In this document: positions 1-10,488 of the stretch, in pieces
Numbering within the stretch: position 1 is the first letter of the stretch
Layout: every line of letters begins with the position of its first letter
Source: Mycoemilia scoparia
Taxonomy: Eukaryota > Kickxellomycota > Kickxellomycetes > Kickxellales > Kickxellaceae
Length of the DNA stretch: 64,000 nucleotides
Direction of reading: 5' to 3'
NCBI GenBank assembly: GCA_027575805.1
Contig: JANBPU010000033.1
Coordinates: 56,994 to 120,993 of the forward strand
Made by a program: the position numbers and the translations under genes
Notes under the pieces: model-generated
Seen by the model: the letters and a program-made list of their open reading frames with translations, nothing else
What the model was told of the DNA's origin: nothing
Database searches by the model: none

Positions 1-388
1 TTGGTCTTGAAGCATTTTCATGGTAGCGACTAGGGTGATGGTTGTGATGTTCTCTTCTGCTAACACTGTAAGTATTACTAGAGGAGCTAGGGTATCTTCT
101 GTCTTCCCATCTCCTGTCTCTGCTTCTGCTTCTAAACTCTCTGTCATTACCTTTCGAGTCATAATGCGATGACCTATCTCCTCCTCTGACCATTCTGCCA
201 TGCTCACGATTTCTTCTTACACTTTTACTATCCATATCTATGTCTTCTGGTTGCTCTCCTTCTTCAAGTTCTTCCATCATATATGATCGGTGGTTTGGTT
301 CTGGCTCTTTAGTGTCAGTAGGTTTTGACTGTGAAATATTAGACTGCGGATCCTCACTAGGGTTTTTAGAAACTCCCTGATCACCCAT
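1..388 (-). CDS. Partial RS/RE-rich nuclear protein, N-terminus only
   Basis: A minus-strand reading frame opens with an ATG at 388-386 and stays open to the window edge (129 codons), so the gene is cut off. The start reads MGDQGVSKNPSEDPQSN. An acidic patch (MEELEEGEQPEDIDMD) follows, then a stretch rich in Arg, Ser, Asp and His with RSRSRDRR and RRWEDRR runs. This RS/RD composition is typical of SR-type splicing regulators and other nuclear RNA-binding proteins. No RRM or other folded domain is visible because the rest lies outside the window. The ATG is the first in frame. The family cannot be named from this part. Confidence 0.5.
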   Translation of the reverse strand, partial: MGDQGVSKNPSEDPQSNISQSKPTDTKEPEPNHRSYMMEELEEGEQPEDIDMDSKSVRRNREHGRMVRGGDRSSHYDSKGNDREFRSRSRDRRWEDRRYPSSSSNTYSVSRREHHNHHPSRYHENASRP

Positions 389-793
389 TTAGCTTCTTTT
401 GCTGTTGTACTTTATATGACAAGTCTTGAGATACAGCTTTGGGTAGTAGTTTAAAATATAAATTATAAAAGGAAACAAAAAGGATTATTTTATGATAATA
501 TACTATTTTGTTAATTTTGGGAACCAACTTTTGCAAACTATGAAGAGATGAAGCTTTATGGGTTTTATATTTTGGAGTTGATTTATCACCAATAAAATTA
601 ATTCCAATTCCTTGATTCTGTAACACTTTGCAAGGTAATAAATAATGTTTTCAATTATTTTATTTAATCTCTTTCTGTAATATCCAATTGCTTGAAGGAT
701 CATAATAAACCAGCTGTCCATTTACCAGTTCAACTAAAAGGATAAAAATAAAAACATAAAGCACCCACTTATCTCAAAAGATTTACTATTTCT
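389..793. other. AT-rich intergenic spacer
   Basis: About 400 bp between two minus-strand genes. It should hold the promoter of the RS-rich gene and the 3' end of the small gene at 794-1149. I see no RNA gene, repeat or convincing coding stretch. Confidence 0.5.
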
Positions 794-1149
794 CTAGCGA
801 AGAAACCTGTAGCTTGTACAACCTTCCTTTTGTTCAGAGCCACTGTACCAGGTGTAATTAAACGATACATCTTTGTGGCCACGGATATCACTTATCAACA
901 TTGAATATATTTCATCTACACTACGATATTCACCTTTGAAGTAAATTGAATGCTTAAATTTAAATATAAAAAACAGGCATGAGCATTTCTGATGTTTAAA
1001 GAAAAGATAGTGTGAGTTTATAATAGTAGCAATTGCTTACCTACCTGAAGCATGTCGGATGTGCAATTGTCAAAATCCTCGAGGATGTCAGAACCATTAA
1101 CCTCATGACCAAAAACATTTATATAAATGATATCTTTGAGGTCGTCCAT
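794..1149 (-). CDS. Small two-exon protein of unknown function (82 aa)
   Basis: Exon 1 is 1149-1041 and exon 2 is 933-794. The 107-nt intron has a canonical GTAAGC donor and an AG acceptor, and the frame is kept across the junction. The product starts MDDLKDIIYINVFGHEVNGS and ends TSYRFLR. It is acidic at the N-terminus and has no membrane segment or motif I recognise. An alternative donor four bases upstream (GTAGGT) would give an immediate stop, which favours this model. The gene is divergent from RRN7 and shares a roughly 760-bp promoter region with it. A spurious reading frame is possible. Support is the matching splice sites and intact frame only. Confidence 0.4.
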
Positions 1150-1911
1150 AACTGATTGCTAAAACTTGACTTTGGCGAAGGTTAATTGGTGTGAGTTTAT
1201 GGGTAAAGCTGGAATGATATTACAATGAAGAGAAAGAATAGAGGTTTAAAGTTAAATTACATAGAGAAATTGACAGTATTTATACATGCTTTCTGGAGAG
1301 TGTTTGAGAAAATTCAACTTTAATTCCCTCTAGTTTTCAAGCAAAAAGCGTGATTGTGCTTACTTTTCAACATTATGCGTTAATCAGCTCATTTATGGCA
1401 TCATAGCATAATTGGCTGTCTAATTTTTTGAAGGCTCTTTGAATAAGAAACTTTCAATGCTTATCTAAACCCGCCATGTTTCTTATAATCACTATAGGAA
1501 GAATTTATAAAGTTTAATTATTTCAACTCTACCTGTAAAGTATATCATTCTTTGTGTGTGTACTAACCTTGGGTGTATGCTTGCTCACTATTGTCTATAA
1601 CTTATACTAAATAACTAGCATTAACTTTAAACTTTTGGTGAGTACTGATGCCAATGCTAATACTATTATGATAGCCACAGCAACATTCCTTTTACTGATA
1701 TTTGCGATTATATTATATATACACGCTTTAATTTTTATGGTGATATTTTTTGGGAACCCTTTTTGTCTATTGTGTTGCGAAATAATGACATTTATGAGCC
1801 CATAATAAATTTATACTGCAATCAAAAGTGTTAAATGAAGCTTTGGATAATATTTTTGATATTTACACAAACTATTTGTTCCTGAACTCTTTTGAGTTTT
1901 AACATGACGAT
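1150..1911. other. Divergent promoter region
   Basis: AT-rich spacer between the minus-strand small gene and the plus-strand RRN7 gene. It contains pyrimidine-rich and A/T-rich tracts but no element I can name. No coding stretch is supported. Confidence 0.45.
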
Positions 1912-2049
1912 ATGAACTTTCAAGGGAAACAAAGACTGAAACCGTGTCCGGTATGCCGCTCTAGAAAATGGCGGATGATCAGTGGCCGCTTGGAGTGCGA
2001 ATCGGGCCACAACTATGAAGTATGAAAATTTTATAAAGATCTGGAACAC

Positions 2050-2083
<34 letters not shown>

Positions 2084-4723
2084 GAGACACCGGTTGTATG
2101 GGAAAATGCATGGATCATTGTAGGGATTTTATGAAGAGGCATTGGAGGATTATGCCCATTCTGGAGTTAAAAGAAGGAAAACGCATATCGCAAGAGAAGA
2201 GAAGGAAAGGGTAGAGAGTAAGAAAGGAGATAAATTTTCTAATATTAGATATCATATCCATAACTTTGCACTCATCTTATACATACGCAATAATGATACT
2301 TTAAATTAGGGGTATTTGGCGCTAGGGGTCGGTATCTTTTGGTGAGATGTCTTCAGTATATGCTTCAGTTGCAAGTAGACACCCTTATTCATGAATTTCA
2401 GGCACCAAAGGAACTGGATGTAAGTTTAATTCAAAACAGATGGTATAACTATATCATAATTCCGGGCAAGTTGAACTGACTAAAAGTTGCCTTCAGAATG
2501 TCGTGAAGGAGCTTTGGTTGTTGCTTATAACAAAGGTTGATGTGCAATATTCGGCTGCTACGAGCGATAACGAATTAATTGATGATGGAAAGCATGAAAT
2601 TTCCTCGGATTCTGATGTAGGGGCAGAAAACTCCATTATTTCAGGAATGACTAGGGAAGCATCTCCAGATCTCATGATGACTGGCGATGAGAGCCAGGAG
2701 CTAAGTGATTTTGACGCTCAAACAGAACCCAGTGGCACTGAGATAAAGGAACTGTCAAAAAATCTAAAGTTGATGGAGTCTATTTCTCGGAATGAGGACC
2801 AAGAGTTTTTAGACAAATATAAGGAGACTCGATCTTTAACCGTAGATACAGAAGATCCTAATGGCGAAGATGGCCAAAGCAATAAAGGAGTGGAGGTTCA
2901 GGGTGTCAACAATTGTAATGATGGACACAGATCACAGAAATATAACCCAAAAAAGAGACACCTTGATCAATACAAGCGCAAATTAAAGGCTATTCCAAAT
3001 GTTCACTGGCTTCCTGTTATTTGTTATCTTGGAATGGTATGGCTTAGGTGCCCAGTAATCCTTGGAGACTTCTACAGGCTAGTCCAGGAGGAGAGGATAC
3101 CATTTCACGCTGCTTACAGGCAGCTTCCACGACGTTGGCGTATGCAGTGTAGCAGTGAGCAATATTACAAGCTTCGGCCCAATGTAAGTTGTCAAAGTCA
3201 AATTACAGCATGTTATGCTCTAACTAGTGTAATTCTAATGATGAATTTCTATGACTATAGTTTTGCAAAGGGTGGGATTATATCAGATTTACCATTGGGA
3301 CCCTTACAAACATATATAAAGTTGAATATAACATCGGCTTTCCAAAGGGCAACAATCACCTTATCCTATACACATTGATCCAAAAGCTTAAAATAAGTCG
3401 TAAGTATTTTTAGCCGCTCGTATGTTGTTCCTGCGCCCAATAGTGACATTTTATAGATTGAGTACTTTCATTCATTATAGCAAACTTTTATATGCTGGCC
3501 CGCCGACTTATGGAATACCTCAAGATCGAGACTACATATTTGCTGCGAACAAGCTATTCACCAACACTCAGAAAATTGCCAGAGTATTGTATGGGCGCTA
3601 TTCTTATCATAGCGCTCAAACTCCATTATGCCTTTGATGGCATTGAAAGGTAAATATTGTAATTCAAAATGATTCAAATATAAGGATAAATAGGAAAAGA
3701 AGGAGAGAGAAATGGGTTGCCATTATATAATTGCAAGTTCTTTTTATTTCTACCGATGGTCTTTACTACAATAGATTCCAACCATCAGCCGAGCTGGGCA
3801 GTATGCCAAAAATTACTGAATTTATGGAACAGTGGATAAAGGATTTTAACCAAGAACTGTCTCCTGCTATCTGGGGGTAAGAGAGTCTTTAGAGCTCAAT
3901 TGTTTTATGCTCAAAAATTGCTATTAATCGAACCTTTTCTTCCTATAGCCAATTGGGATTGACGAATCTGGGCAAGCAAAAAGAGTTCATAGACCTCTGT
4001 CATCGCTTATTGCACTACAATCCAAGACATCGAGGGAAAAACGGTAAGTAATTAGCCCATCTCTGTTTTTTCCATACAATTATTGTTCTAAATATTGTAT
4101 GATAAAATATAGTTCGTGATGAGGCTTGTAAAACATTCAACAGGCTAATTGAGGATTATACTACAAGGGAGCAAAAGAGAAAGACAGCCTTTCAGCGCAA
4201 TACATCAAATGCCAGTTATTTTGAACCTGATCTGCTACATATTCCAGACACTTTCAATTCGCAGGGATATTTTGGACTTGGATTAGCAAGCCAGGTGGCC
4301 GATGACGAACAAGGCTTGCAGGGTTCCAATCATAAAAATTCTGCCGATAAAGGAAATCAGGATGTGTTCACAGGAATACCCAAAATTCGGCCACAACTTT
4401 CAAACATATCGACACTTAAACCTATATGTGGTAACCAGTACGTTTTGTATGATGAGTTGGGCAATTTCCATAGTGAGTTTTCAATGGTGGTGGCTCGCAT
4501 AGCCTTAATGGTAGGCTGCCTTCCAAATGACTTGGTCCGAATAGTTATGGCATTTGAAAAGCAGCTGACTGAGGACATTGACATAGTATCCACCCTAGTT
4601 GATCCACAACATAACCCATCATTCAGCAGTGTTATGAAGCTTTCAGAAAACGATATCTCAAAATGCAAGGATAAATTAAAATCTAGTACAAGAAAGTACA
4701 GAATCAGGAATCAGGTTTTGTAG
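1912..4723 (+). CDS. RRN7: RNA polymerase I initiation factor Rrn7/TAF1B
   Basis: Nine exons: 1912-2019, 2124-2217, 2310-2419, 2497-3183, 3261-3399, 3481-3649, 3775-3876, 3949-4043, 4113-4723; predicted product 704 aa. All junctions are GT-AG and keep frame. The N-terminal zinc ribbon is visible (C12, C15, C29, H33; CxxC...CxxxH). A conserved helix with CLQYMLQLQ and a KELW motif follows, then an acidic linker of about 140 residues. Two cyclin-like halves come next (around residue 265 HWLPVICYLGMVWLRCP; later YNIGFPKGNN and LIIALKLHYAFDGIER). In this family the TFIIB-like protein bridges core factor or SL1 to Pol I at rDNA promoters. It is longer than yeast Rrn7 (about 510 aa) because of the acidic insert and a long C-terminus. 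The gene converges on NELF-C/D. Confidence 0.93.
2053..2080. repeat. (AT)n microsatellite in RRN7 intron 1
   Basis: An uninterrupted AT dinucleotide run of about 28 bp inside the first intron of RRN7. Likely length-variable and not functional. Confidence 0.9.
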
Positions 4724-4809
4724 AACCGCTTTTCATAGTGATTTTCCCAATTCAATTAAACAACATATTCGTTGATGAACATTTATTTATACTATAATTC
4801 ACGCTTTTA

Positions 4810-4968
4810 GAGACCTTATGTGAAACTCGTTTTTGGGAGAAAAGCTGCATTTCTACAATAACTCTCGTCATTTTCATGCGATGATACAAGTTGGTTAGCA
4901 GAAAAATAGTGGTTACATGGTTACCAGTATTTTGTAAAAATGTAGTTGTGAAATTTACATAAGGTCTC
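4810..4968. repeat. Terminal-inverted-repeat element between RRN7 and NELF-C/D
   Basis: The left end at 4810 reads GAGACCTTATGTGAAA. The right end near 4952-4968 is its near-exact inverse (TTTACATAAGGTCTC). A third related end (TCACACAAGGTCTC) lies at 5022-5035, suggesting a nested or duplicated copy. No coding capacity is seen inside, so it looks like a short non-autonomous transposon (MITE). It differs in sequence from the TTTTTGAAGGG family elsewhere in the window. It lies in the spacer between the convergent 3' ends of RRN7 and NELF-C/D. Confidence 0.6.
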
Positions 4969-5155
4969 ATTGAAATTTATGAAAAGTGCAAAATAAGTCG
5001 CTAATAGGATGTTGTAAATTTTCACACAAGGTCTCTTACAGCAAAATTTCAATTAGTATCGAGCAAGAATAACCCCCATGTGAGCTGACATCGACCCATT
5101 TGTTTATAAAGAATCATTGGCTACAACACATATACTGCTCATTAAGCAATCAAAA

Positions 5156-7502
5156 CTATTTGTTTTTTATGCTGTTTCTGAGCTGAGCAGCAAGCTGTAT
5201 ATAGTCAACACCAATTTCGCCATGTATCTGGCTTCCATTATTCTTTTCGACCGCCTCTACATAGAGGCAAAGCCACCATTTGATGGTTAAATTTTAGCTT
5301 TAACATATATATAGAATACACGATAAATAAAAAATCTCAACACCGCTTACCTAGGAAACACCGCAAATTAGAAATGTCCTTTGCATCCCTCATTACAAGA
5401 GCATGCACTACTCTGTTTATAATGTGGAGCATAAACTCTACTACTATTGCTGGGTAGGGCTGATCGATAATCTCAAGAAGCTAAATATAGATGAAAGTAA
5501 CATTGAGAGTGTGCAAAAATTCTATATAACTATAGCAGCAAGTATTTACAAATCAAGTGGGGTTGACTTTTTTGGACCTACCTTGCTAATAAAGTAAACA
5601 ACTTGGCTTTCATCCATTGATACTTGCTTTCGATGGATATAACGAAGAATGGGAATAATGTGCCCCATTTGAATGAGGCCAAGAAGACGATCGAGAATCA
5701 TCTTTTGTAGAGAAAGCTATTTTAAAACAATGTATAAATGGTAGGCAGATTAGGTTATCCTAAGCTATTTGCGGGGTCATTACAGAAGACATCTAACAGA
5801 CACCGGACTAATACGTACCTCGAGTTCTGACATCATGTTGGGAACACGAGTCTCAAAAGAGTCCAGATATATCCTGAAGATGTGCTGTTGCAACAAAGGG
5901 TGACGGTAGGCAATCTCCTCCAAAATCATTAATGGTACAGGAATCTCGGTTGAGCGGTAATACATCTGATAAAACGAATATTGATCATCTTTTATCAGAG
6001 CCTGGACCCAGGATGCAACAACCATGGCCGTGATGGGAATGCTATAATTTGGAAAGAAACTTGAGAAAGGCATGTCCATAATAATGCTATTATCGATCAG
6101 AATAAGGCTTTCTAAACTTACTCTATCCATTTTAGTATCTGTGACATTGCCCGATTTATATTTATTGTGGTCATTTTGGCATTTAGCACCCGCCTGATAG
6201 TTTTGAGAGCCGACATGGTTTCTTTCATTTCACTGTCAACCTGGTCTTTGGGTATGTCTTCAGAGTACGACGTGGCATATGCAATTAGCCATATGTAATG
6301 GTCTATATGGTCACCAGGAAGACTTTCGGAGCCAATGGCAGTATTTCCGTAGAACTCAAATAATTCCTGTAGCAGCGGCTCCATTACGACTGGATCACGA
6401 AGTAACTCGGCTGGGAGGTGCTGGCCATTATGATCATATGCCTCTCTGTATGTTTTAGATAAGCCAATTACATCTCCAGGCTTTGCGCGCTGCTCCTTGA
6501 TTATCATGGCGATGGACTTGGCTACCTGGTCTTTGGACCCGACAGGAAGGTCGTTGATAAGCAGATGGATATTACCGATCAAGGCTTGGCTGCGATTCTT
6601 GTGCATGACATATCTCTCTAGGTCTTCCTCCAATCTTGCTATGGGCAAAGCAGCTTTGCCGTATCTTTTTCTGACAGATCTCAGGATATATTTTGTCATA
6701 AAGTACATGAACTCCCTTTGGCCGCCAATGTCCTACAATAATATTGTATAAGCTGTATATTAGGCTTTGCCATTTGTCTAGTGACTATTCATTGCAATAA
6801 TCATTGGCTATATCGAACCTACCACCAACTCGCCAAACCGGTATTTCAAATCGTCATCGCTGACACCCTGTAGTCTCTCAATAGCCTCGCTTAACATAGT
6901 GTAATAGACGTGTGTGTACATAGAGGCCGTGCTGAGGCTAGTCATCTCGTTTTGGTAGCCTTTCTCGGAGATACTTTGTATAACCCTTGAAACAAATGAG
7001 CACTGTGTATGGTTTTCGCTGAGGTCATAAAACACTTTTCTCCAGTATGCTTGACCTGTTAGCGTGTCTACCCATTCTGGTAAGGCCTCTGTTGATGGGT
7101 ACCTCCCATCAATTTGTATAGGATCGAACTTTTTGGTCAGCGTGTCCTTGACGGCATCCAAGATAACCGAATCGGCATTAATACCAAGCAGCTGGAAAAC
7201 CTCGCTGCCCAACTTGTTCGTCATTTCGGCGTATCCATTATAGCTATCGACGAGGGAGCTTATAATCGTAAAAGGCGGTCCACCAGCATCCACGAATTGC
7301 TGGGCGGCGTCGATAGTTTCTCGGTTCACGATGGCATCTAAAACAGATGCGATATTAGCACCAACATTTGTTTAGCGCCTACTGTGTTATTAAGCCCGGG
7401 TTTCTAGGCTTGAGAGTAATATGTATTTTTCCATTACTTACCAGGGACAAGAAACAATGCCTTAGATTTATCAAATATGTCTTGTTTTTCTTCAGTATCC
7501 AT
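5156..7502 (-). CDS. NELFCD: Negative elongation factor subunit C/D (TH1 family)
   Basis: Seven exons on the minus strand: 7502-7442, 7337-6823, 6732-6122, 6041-5819, 5716-5582, 5480-5351, 5256-5156; product 591 aa, essentially the length of human NELF-C/D (590 aa). All junctions are GT-AG and keep frame. Family features occur in order: an early FVDAGGPP segment; FDPIQIDG followed by LPEWVDTLTGQAYWRKVFYD; ISEKGYQNEMTSLSTA; PGDVIGLSKTY; HYIWLIAYATS; IPITAMVVASWV; ILEEIAYRHPLL; ILDRLLGLIQMGHIIP; and a C-terminal DQPYPAIVVEF block. In animals NELF-C/D pairs with NELF-A and binds NELF-B and RNA, holding Pol II paused near promoters. Yeasts lack NELF, so a complete intron-bearing copy here is notable. 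The introns and fungal neighbours argue against contamination. No other NELF subunit is in the window. Confidence 0.92.
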
Positions 7503-8350
7503 TTTGAAAAGTATCTATATGTGCGTTTAGTGATAAGATTGCTTTATAGCGGCTTTTCTTTTTTAGAATAACCTAGAAAACGTGTAGGACATATATGCTG
7601 TGTATACTTTCAAAACTCAATATTTTTGAACCCAGGAGCTTCTAACCCTTATACCAACTGTGAAAAATGCGAGAAAGGCTTATGGGTTTCCAATTCAAAT
7701 GTAATTGAAGCAGCCAAAAGCGCTTTCTCTTTTTAGTCTATGTTGCAGATAGCTCCCTCCTAAAGAGTAACAAAATGCTTTATCATCATTAGCTAATAGA
7801 ATTTTCTCCAAAAATACTTTTAGGACATACCATTCGGCAAGTTCTCCACCAGAAGGGAACATACAGACACCCCCATACATTCTCTGCAAATCAGCCCATA
7901 ATCCAAATGTTTTAGCTGGAGTCTCAGTGATGATTGGCTGATATCTGGGGAAGAATCCTAGTACCATCCTTTTAGAGAAGACTCCTTTGCCGTTTATACA
8001 AATGAATGTAGCCAGCTTGCACAATCTTGTAAAGGCCTAGGTAAATAATGAAGACACCACTGAAATAGGGGGTATGAGTAAGGTTCATCCAATGGGATCC
8101 TCCACACCACAAACGATTTTCGATCCTTGTGGAATCTGAAAAAATTGGCAGCACAAAAGGCTTTCCACAGATAATATCATTAGTTGAGCCTCGACAATAA
8201 TCAGGAAATCCATTCCAAGATTAGCAAGTGCCTCCCCCACTTGTGACGTAGCAATTTTTTCTTTACTTTCTTCTTGTGCTTAAAGCCTATAGTGTGAACT
8301 TTATACACCTTTATACCAAAGATAGAGGGTAGTCTTGCCGAAACCTGGTC
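7503..8350. other. Divergent spacer between NELF-C/D and bZIP gene
   Basis: Holds the 5' regions of the minus-strand NELF-C/D gene and the plus-strand bZIP gene. Most of its middle is the dispersed repeat described at 7739-8024. Confidence 0.5.
7739..8024 (-). repeat. Dispersed repeat copy with a decayed or unknown ORF
   Basis: Read on the minus strand, a 110-aa open stretch (including MVLGFFPRYQPIITETPAK and GGELAEWYVL) ends near 7695. About 100 bp of it (7840-7975) reappears at 33258-33363 with roughly three-quarters identity, including the end GAGAACTTGCC. That end is also present at about 20600. Another part (7741-7793, around AGTAACAAAATGC) recurs near 23667 and 57322. The copies differ by indels and stops, so this is an old repeat rather than a gene. 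The element class is not recognised. Confidence 0.5.
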
Positions 8351-9835
8351 ATGTCTAATAACACTTCAAAAAAGATACTAGAGCCCACTGAAGAAAAGCT
8401 AGAAAATGATCTTACAACGGGACTTGGAGAACAAAAAACAGAGCAATTTCCAACATTAGAAGAGGAGGACAGCATAGAAATTCCAAGCGTAACGATAACG
8501 GGCGGCAGAGAGAACCAAAAGGCAACCCAAAGCAGTATCCCTCTGCAAAGACAACCATTTACACCCACAGAAGCACAAATGCTCAACATTGTTAATTCTT
8601 ATGGCGGTGCAAAGCGTCGGCGTAGTAGTGTGGAAGCAGTTGCAGCTGCCAGCTCTGTACTAGCATCTTTTGCAGCCAGCGCAAAATCACAGATGAATGC
8701 TGCTGCCGCTGCCGCCGCCGCCGCTGCAGCTGCAGCGGTGACAATGTCTCCCACTCAATCGACGGAGGCTCAATATGGCAGCTATCCGTCAGTCATGAAC
8801 CAGATATCACTGTCTATGCTGGAGAACACCACAGACAAGGGGGTAAGCCCATCAAGGCTGAACCAGTCTCAGGACTTTGACCTTGCAGCGTTTGCGGGAC
8901 TTCCCGCGCACGCAGCATTTGCAGACTCGTCCGCAGGACCCACAATGATAGCACCAGCCAGCAGCGTGGTCGCGTCGACTCCTGAGAAAAATGTATCAGG
9001 GCTGCAAATAAGAGTTGACAACAAGTCGCAAAAGGGCTTTGAAAAGGATACAGATATTGACCCACTCAGTACGACATCGTCAGGGATGCCACTCACGCCA
9101 GATGCGCCAGGGTCGGGTAGGCCTGGCTCCCTGAGGCATCTCACAGCAGAAGAGAGGCGCTCACGGAGGCTTCAGCGCAACAGATTAGCAGCAAAGGAAT
9201 GTCGACAAAAGAAGAAGCAGTATATCAGGGATCTTGAAGAGAGGGTTGAGGCGCTGGAAAAGGAAAACGTTCAGCTACTCAAGGAGCTCAACGAGCTCAA
9301 CGCAAAATTCACGCTGGGGATTATGCGGACTGGAAACACGCCAATACTCGGAAACTCGACTCCCATCAGCGGCATGCCGAGAGATGTTTGTGTGGACCCT
9401 GCGGCAGCAGTGGCCTCGGCACTTCGAACAACAACTGCTGCTGCCAGCGTTGCCGAGCCAACGGGTGCCGTTGAGAATACCATGAACTCAACAACAGCGT
9501 CAATAACCAACCCGAATGTTAGTATGGCGATGACCCAGGCCACGGATGTCCTGCTCTTTTCAACAATGCCACAAGACCAGACTCAAATGACCAAAAGCCC
9601 ATCGCCAGATCCGGTGAGCCTCCTATTCTCTATATCCTCACCGCCTTCACCGGCTGTAACAAACAAAAGTATCACAAGAGGAAATACAAACACTCCGCCA
9701 GCCCCATCCACCCCGAACTCAAAACGTCCAAGCAATCTAAACCCCAGAGGATCCTCAAAAGCCGCAAAGGTTAACGCTGTGCATTCCCCAACCAGCAACT
9801 CGTCCCGGCTGTCCAACACAGGCCAGGTGGCGTGA
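8351..9835 (+). CDS. CREB/ATF-like bZIP transcription factor
   Basis: Single exon, 494 aa, ATG at 8351. The basic region and leucine zipper lie at about residues 268-322. The DNA-contact signature NRLAAKECRQKKKQYIRDLE matches the CREB/ATF class (N..AA..CR with the Lys-rich extension), and zipper leucines follow in the segment ALEKENVQLLKELNEL. The remainder is low-complexity: an acidic N-terminus, a polyalanine tract (about residues 117-129), and Ser/Thr/Pro-rich flanks with many SP/TP sites suggesting phosphorylation control. A KRRRSSVEA segment near residue 88 resembles a basophilic-kinase site and could be a PKA target; that is inference. Expected to bind CRE-type palindromes as a dimer in the nucleus. 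Confidence 0.9.
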   Translation: MSNNTSKKILEPTEEKLENDLTTGLGEQKTEQFPTLEEEDSIEIPSVTITGGRENQKATQSSIPLQRQPFTPTEAQMLNIVNSYGGAKRRRSSVEAVAAASSVLASFAASAKSQMNAAAAAAAAAAAAAVTMSPTQSTEAQYGSYPSVMNQISLSMLENTTDKGVSPSRLNQSQDFDLAAFAGLPAHAAFADSSAGPTMIAPASSVVASTPEKNVSGLQIRVDNKSQKGFEKDTDIDPLSTTSSGMPLTPDAPGSGRPGSLRHLTAEERRSRRLQRNRLAAKECRQKKKQYIRDLEERVEALEKENVQLLKELNELNAKFTLGIMRTGNTPILGNSTPISGMPRDVCVDPAAAVASALRTTTAAASVAEPTGAVENTMNSTTASITNPNVSMAMTQATDVLLFSTMPQDQTQMTKSPSPDPVSLLFSISSPPSPAVTNKSITRGNTNTPPAPSTPNSKRPSNLNPRGSSKAAKVNAVHSPTSNSSRLSNTGQVA

Positions 9836-10266
9836 CTTGGTGCACACTCAAGCACTCACTGCCACCACGCTGTGGTCGATACACTCCAAAACCTCATGGC
9901 TGACCCATCCTTAGATAAAGGCAAAAGTCAGGCATGATACCGATCACTATTGTTTAGGAACATAAACAGAGTTCCAAGGCTATTTCCCAGCCTATTAGAT
10001 ATGTAATATCACTATGTGTAAACTATTTTGCTAGCTGTTGTGTATGTTTAGCTTATTTGTTGGCCTATGATGGTGTAAATGATTTTCAATATTAATACAA
10101 GTAGTCTAACTATTAAAAACTCTATCCGCAACAAATTGCGCGTTAAAGTCTATAAACATGCAAAAGCAAATGTCTAAAAGAAGGCACAATGCCTAATTCC
10201 CCAACATAAGTGGCGCCTAGTTCTTATTGATGTTCTTGAAAGTTGTAGAACGCTGGGACAGGACAT
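9836..10266. other. Intergenic, 3' flanks of convergent genes
   Basis: 3' region of the bZIP gene facing the 3' end of the small minus-strand gene. It is AT-rich in the middle. Nothing else recognised. Confidence 0.5.
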
Positions 10267-10488
10267 TCATTTTTTCAGTGGCCTTATCTCGACTTTGTCA
10301 TTTTGGTGGGCCTTGAGCTCCTCAGCGGAAAGCGATTCGTCGTCTAGCAGCCGACGCTTATGATCAACAGCTGGGCATGGCAGTACCGTGGGCGCTATGA
10401 CTGTAGCAATCACCGAAACCACCCCAAGCATGAAAAGCCTGTTGGTTATTCTGTGCTTCTGTGTTCCTGTTAGAGTACGAAACAACAT
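10267..10488 (-). CDS. Small single-TM, possibly mitochondrial protein (73 aa)
   Basis: Intronless frame with ATG at 10488-10486. The N-terminus is basic (MLFRTLTGTQKHRITNR). One hydrophobic segment follows (residues 18-37, LFMLGVVSVIATVIAPTVL), then a CPAV motif and a charged hydrophilic tail. A short basic leader before one membrane span followed by a soluble tail is common among small inner-membrane proteins of mitochondria, but I cannot assign a family. Composition and topology look like a genuine gene. No paralogue is visible in the window. Confidence 0.55.
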   Translation of the reverse strand: MLFRTLTGTQKHRITNRLFMLGVVSVIATVIAPTVLPCPAVDHKRRLLDDESLSAEELKAHQNDKVEIRPLKK

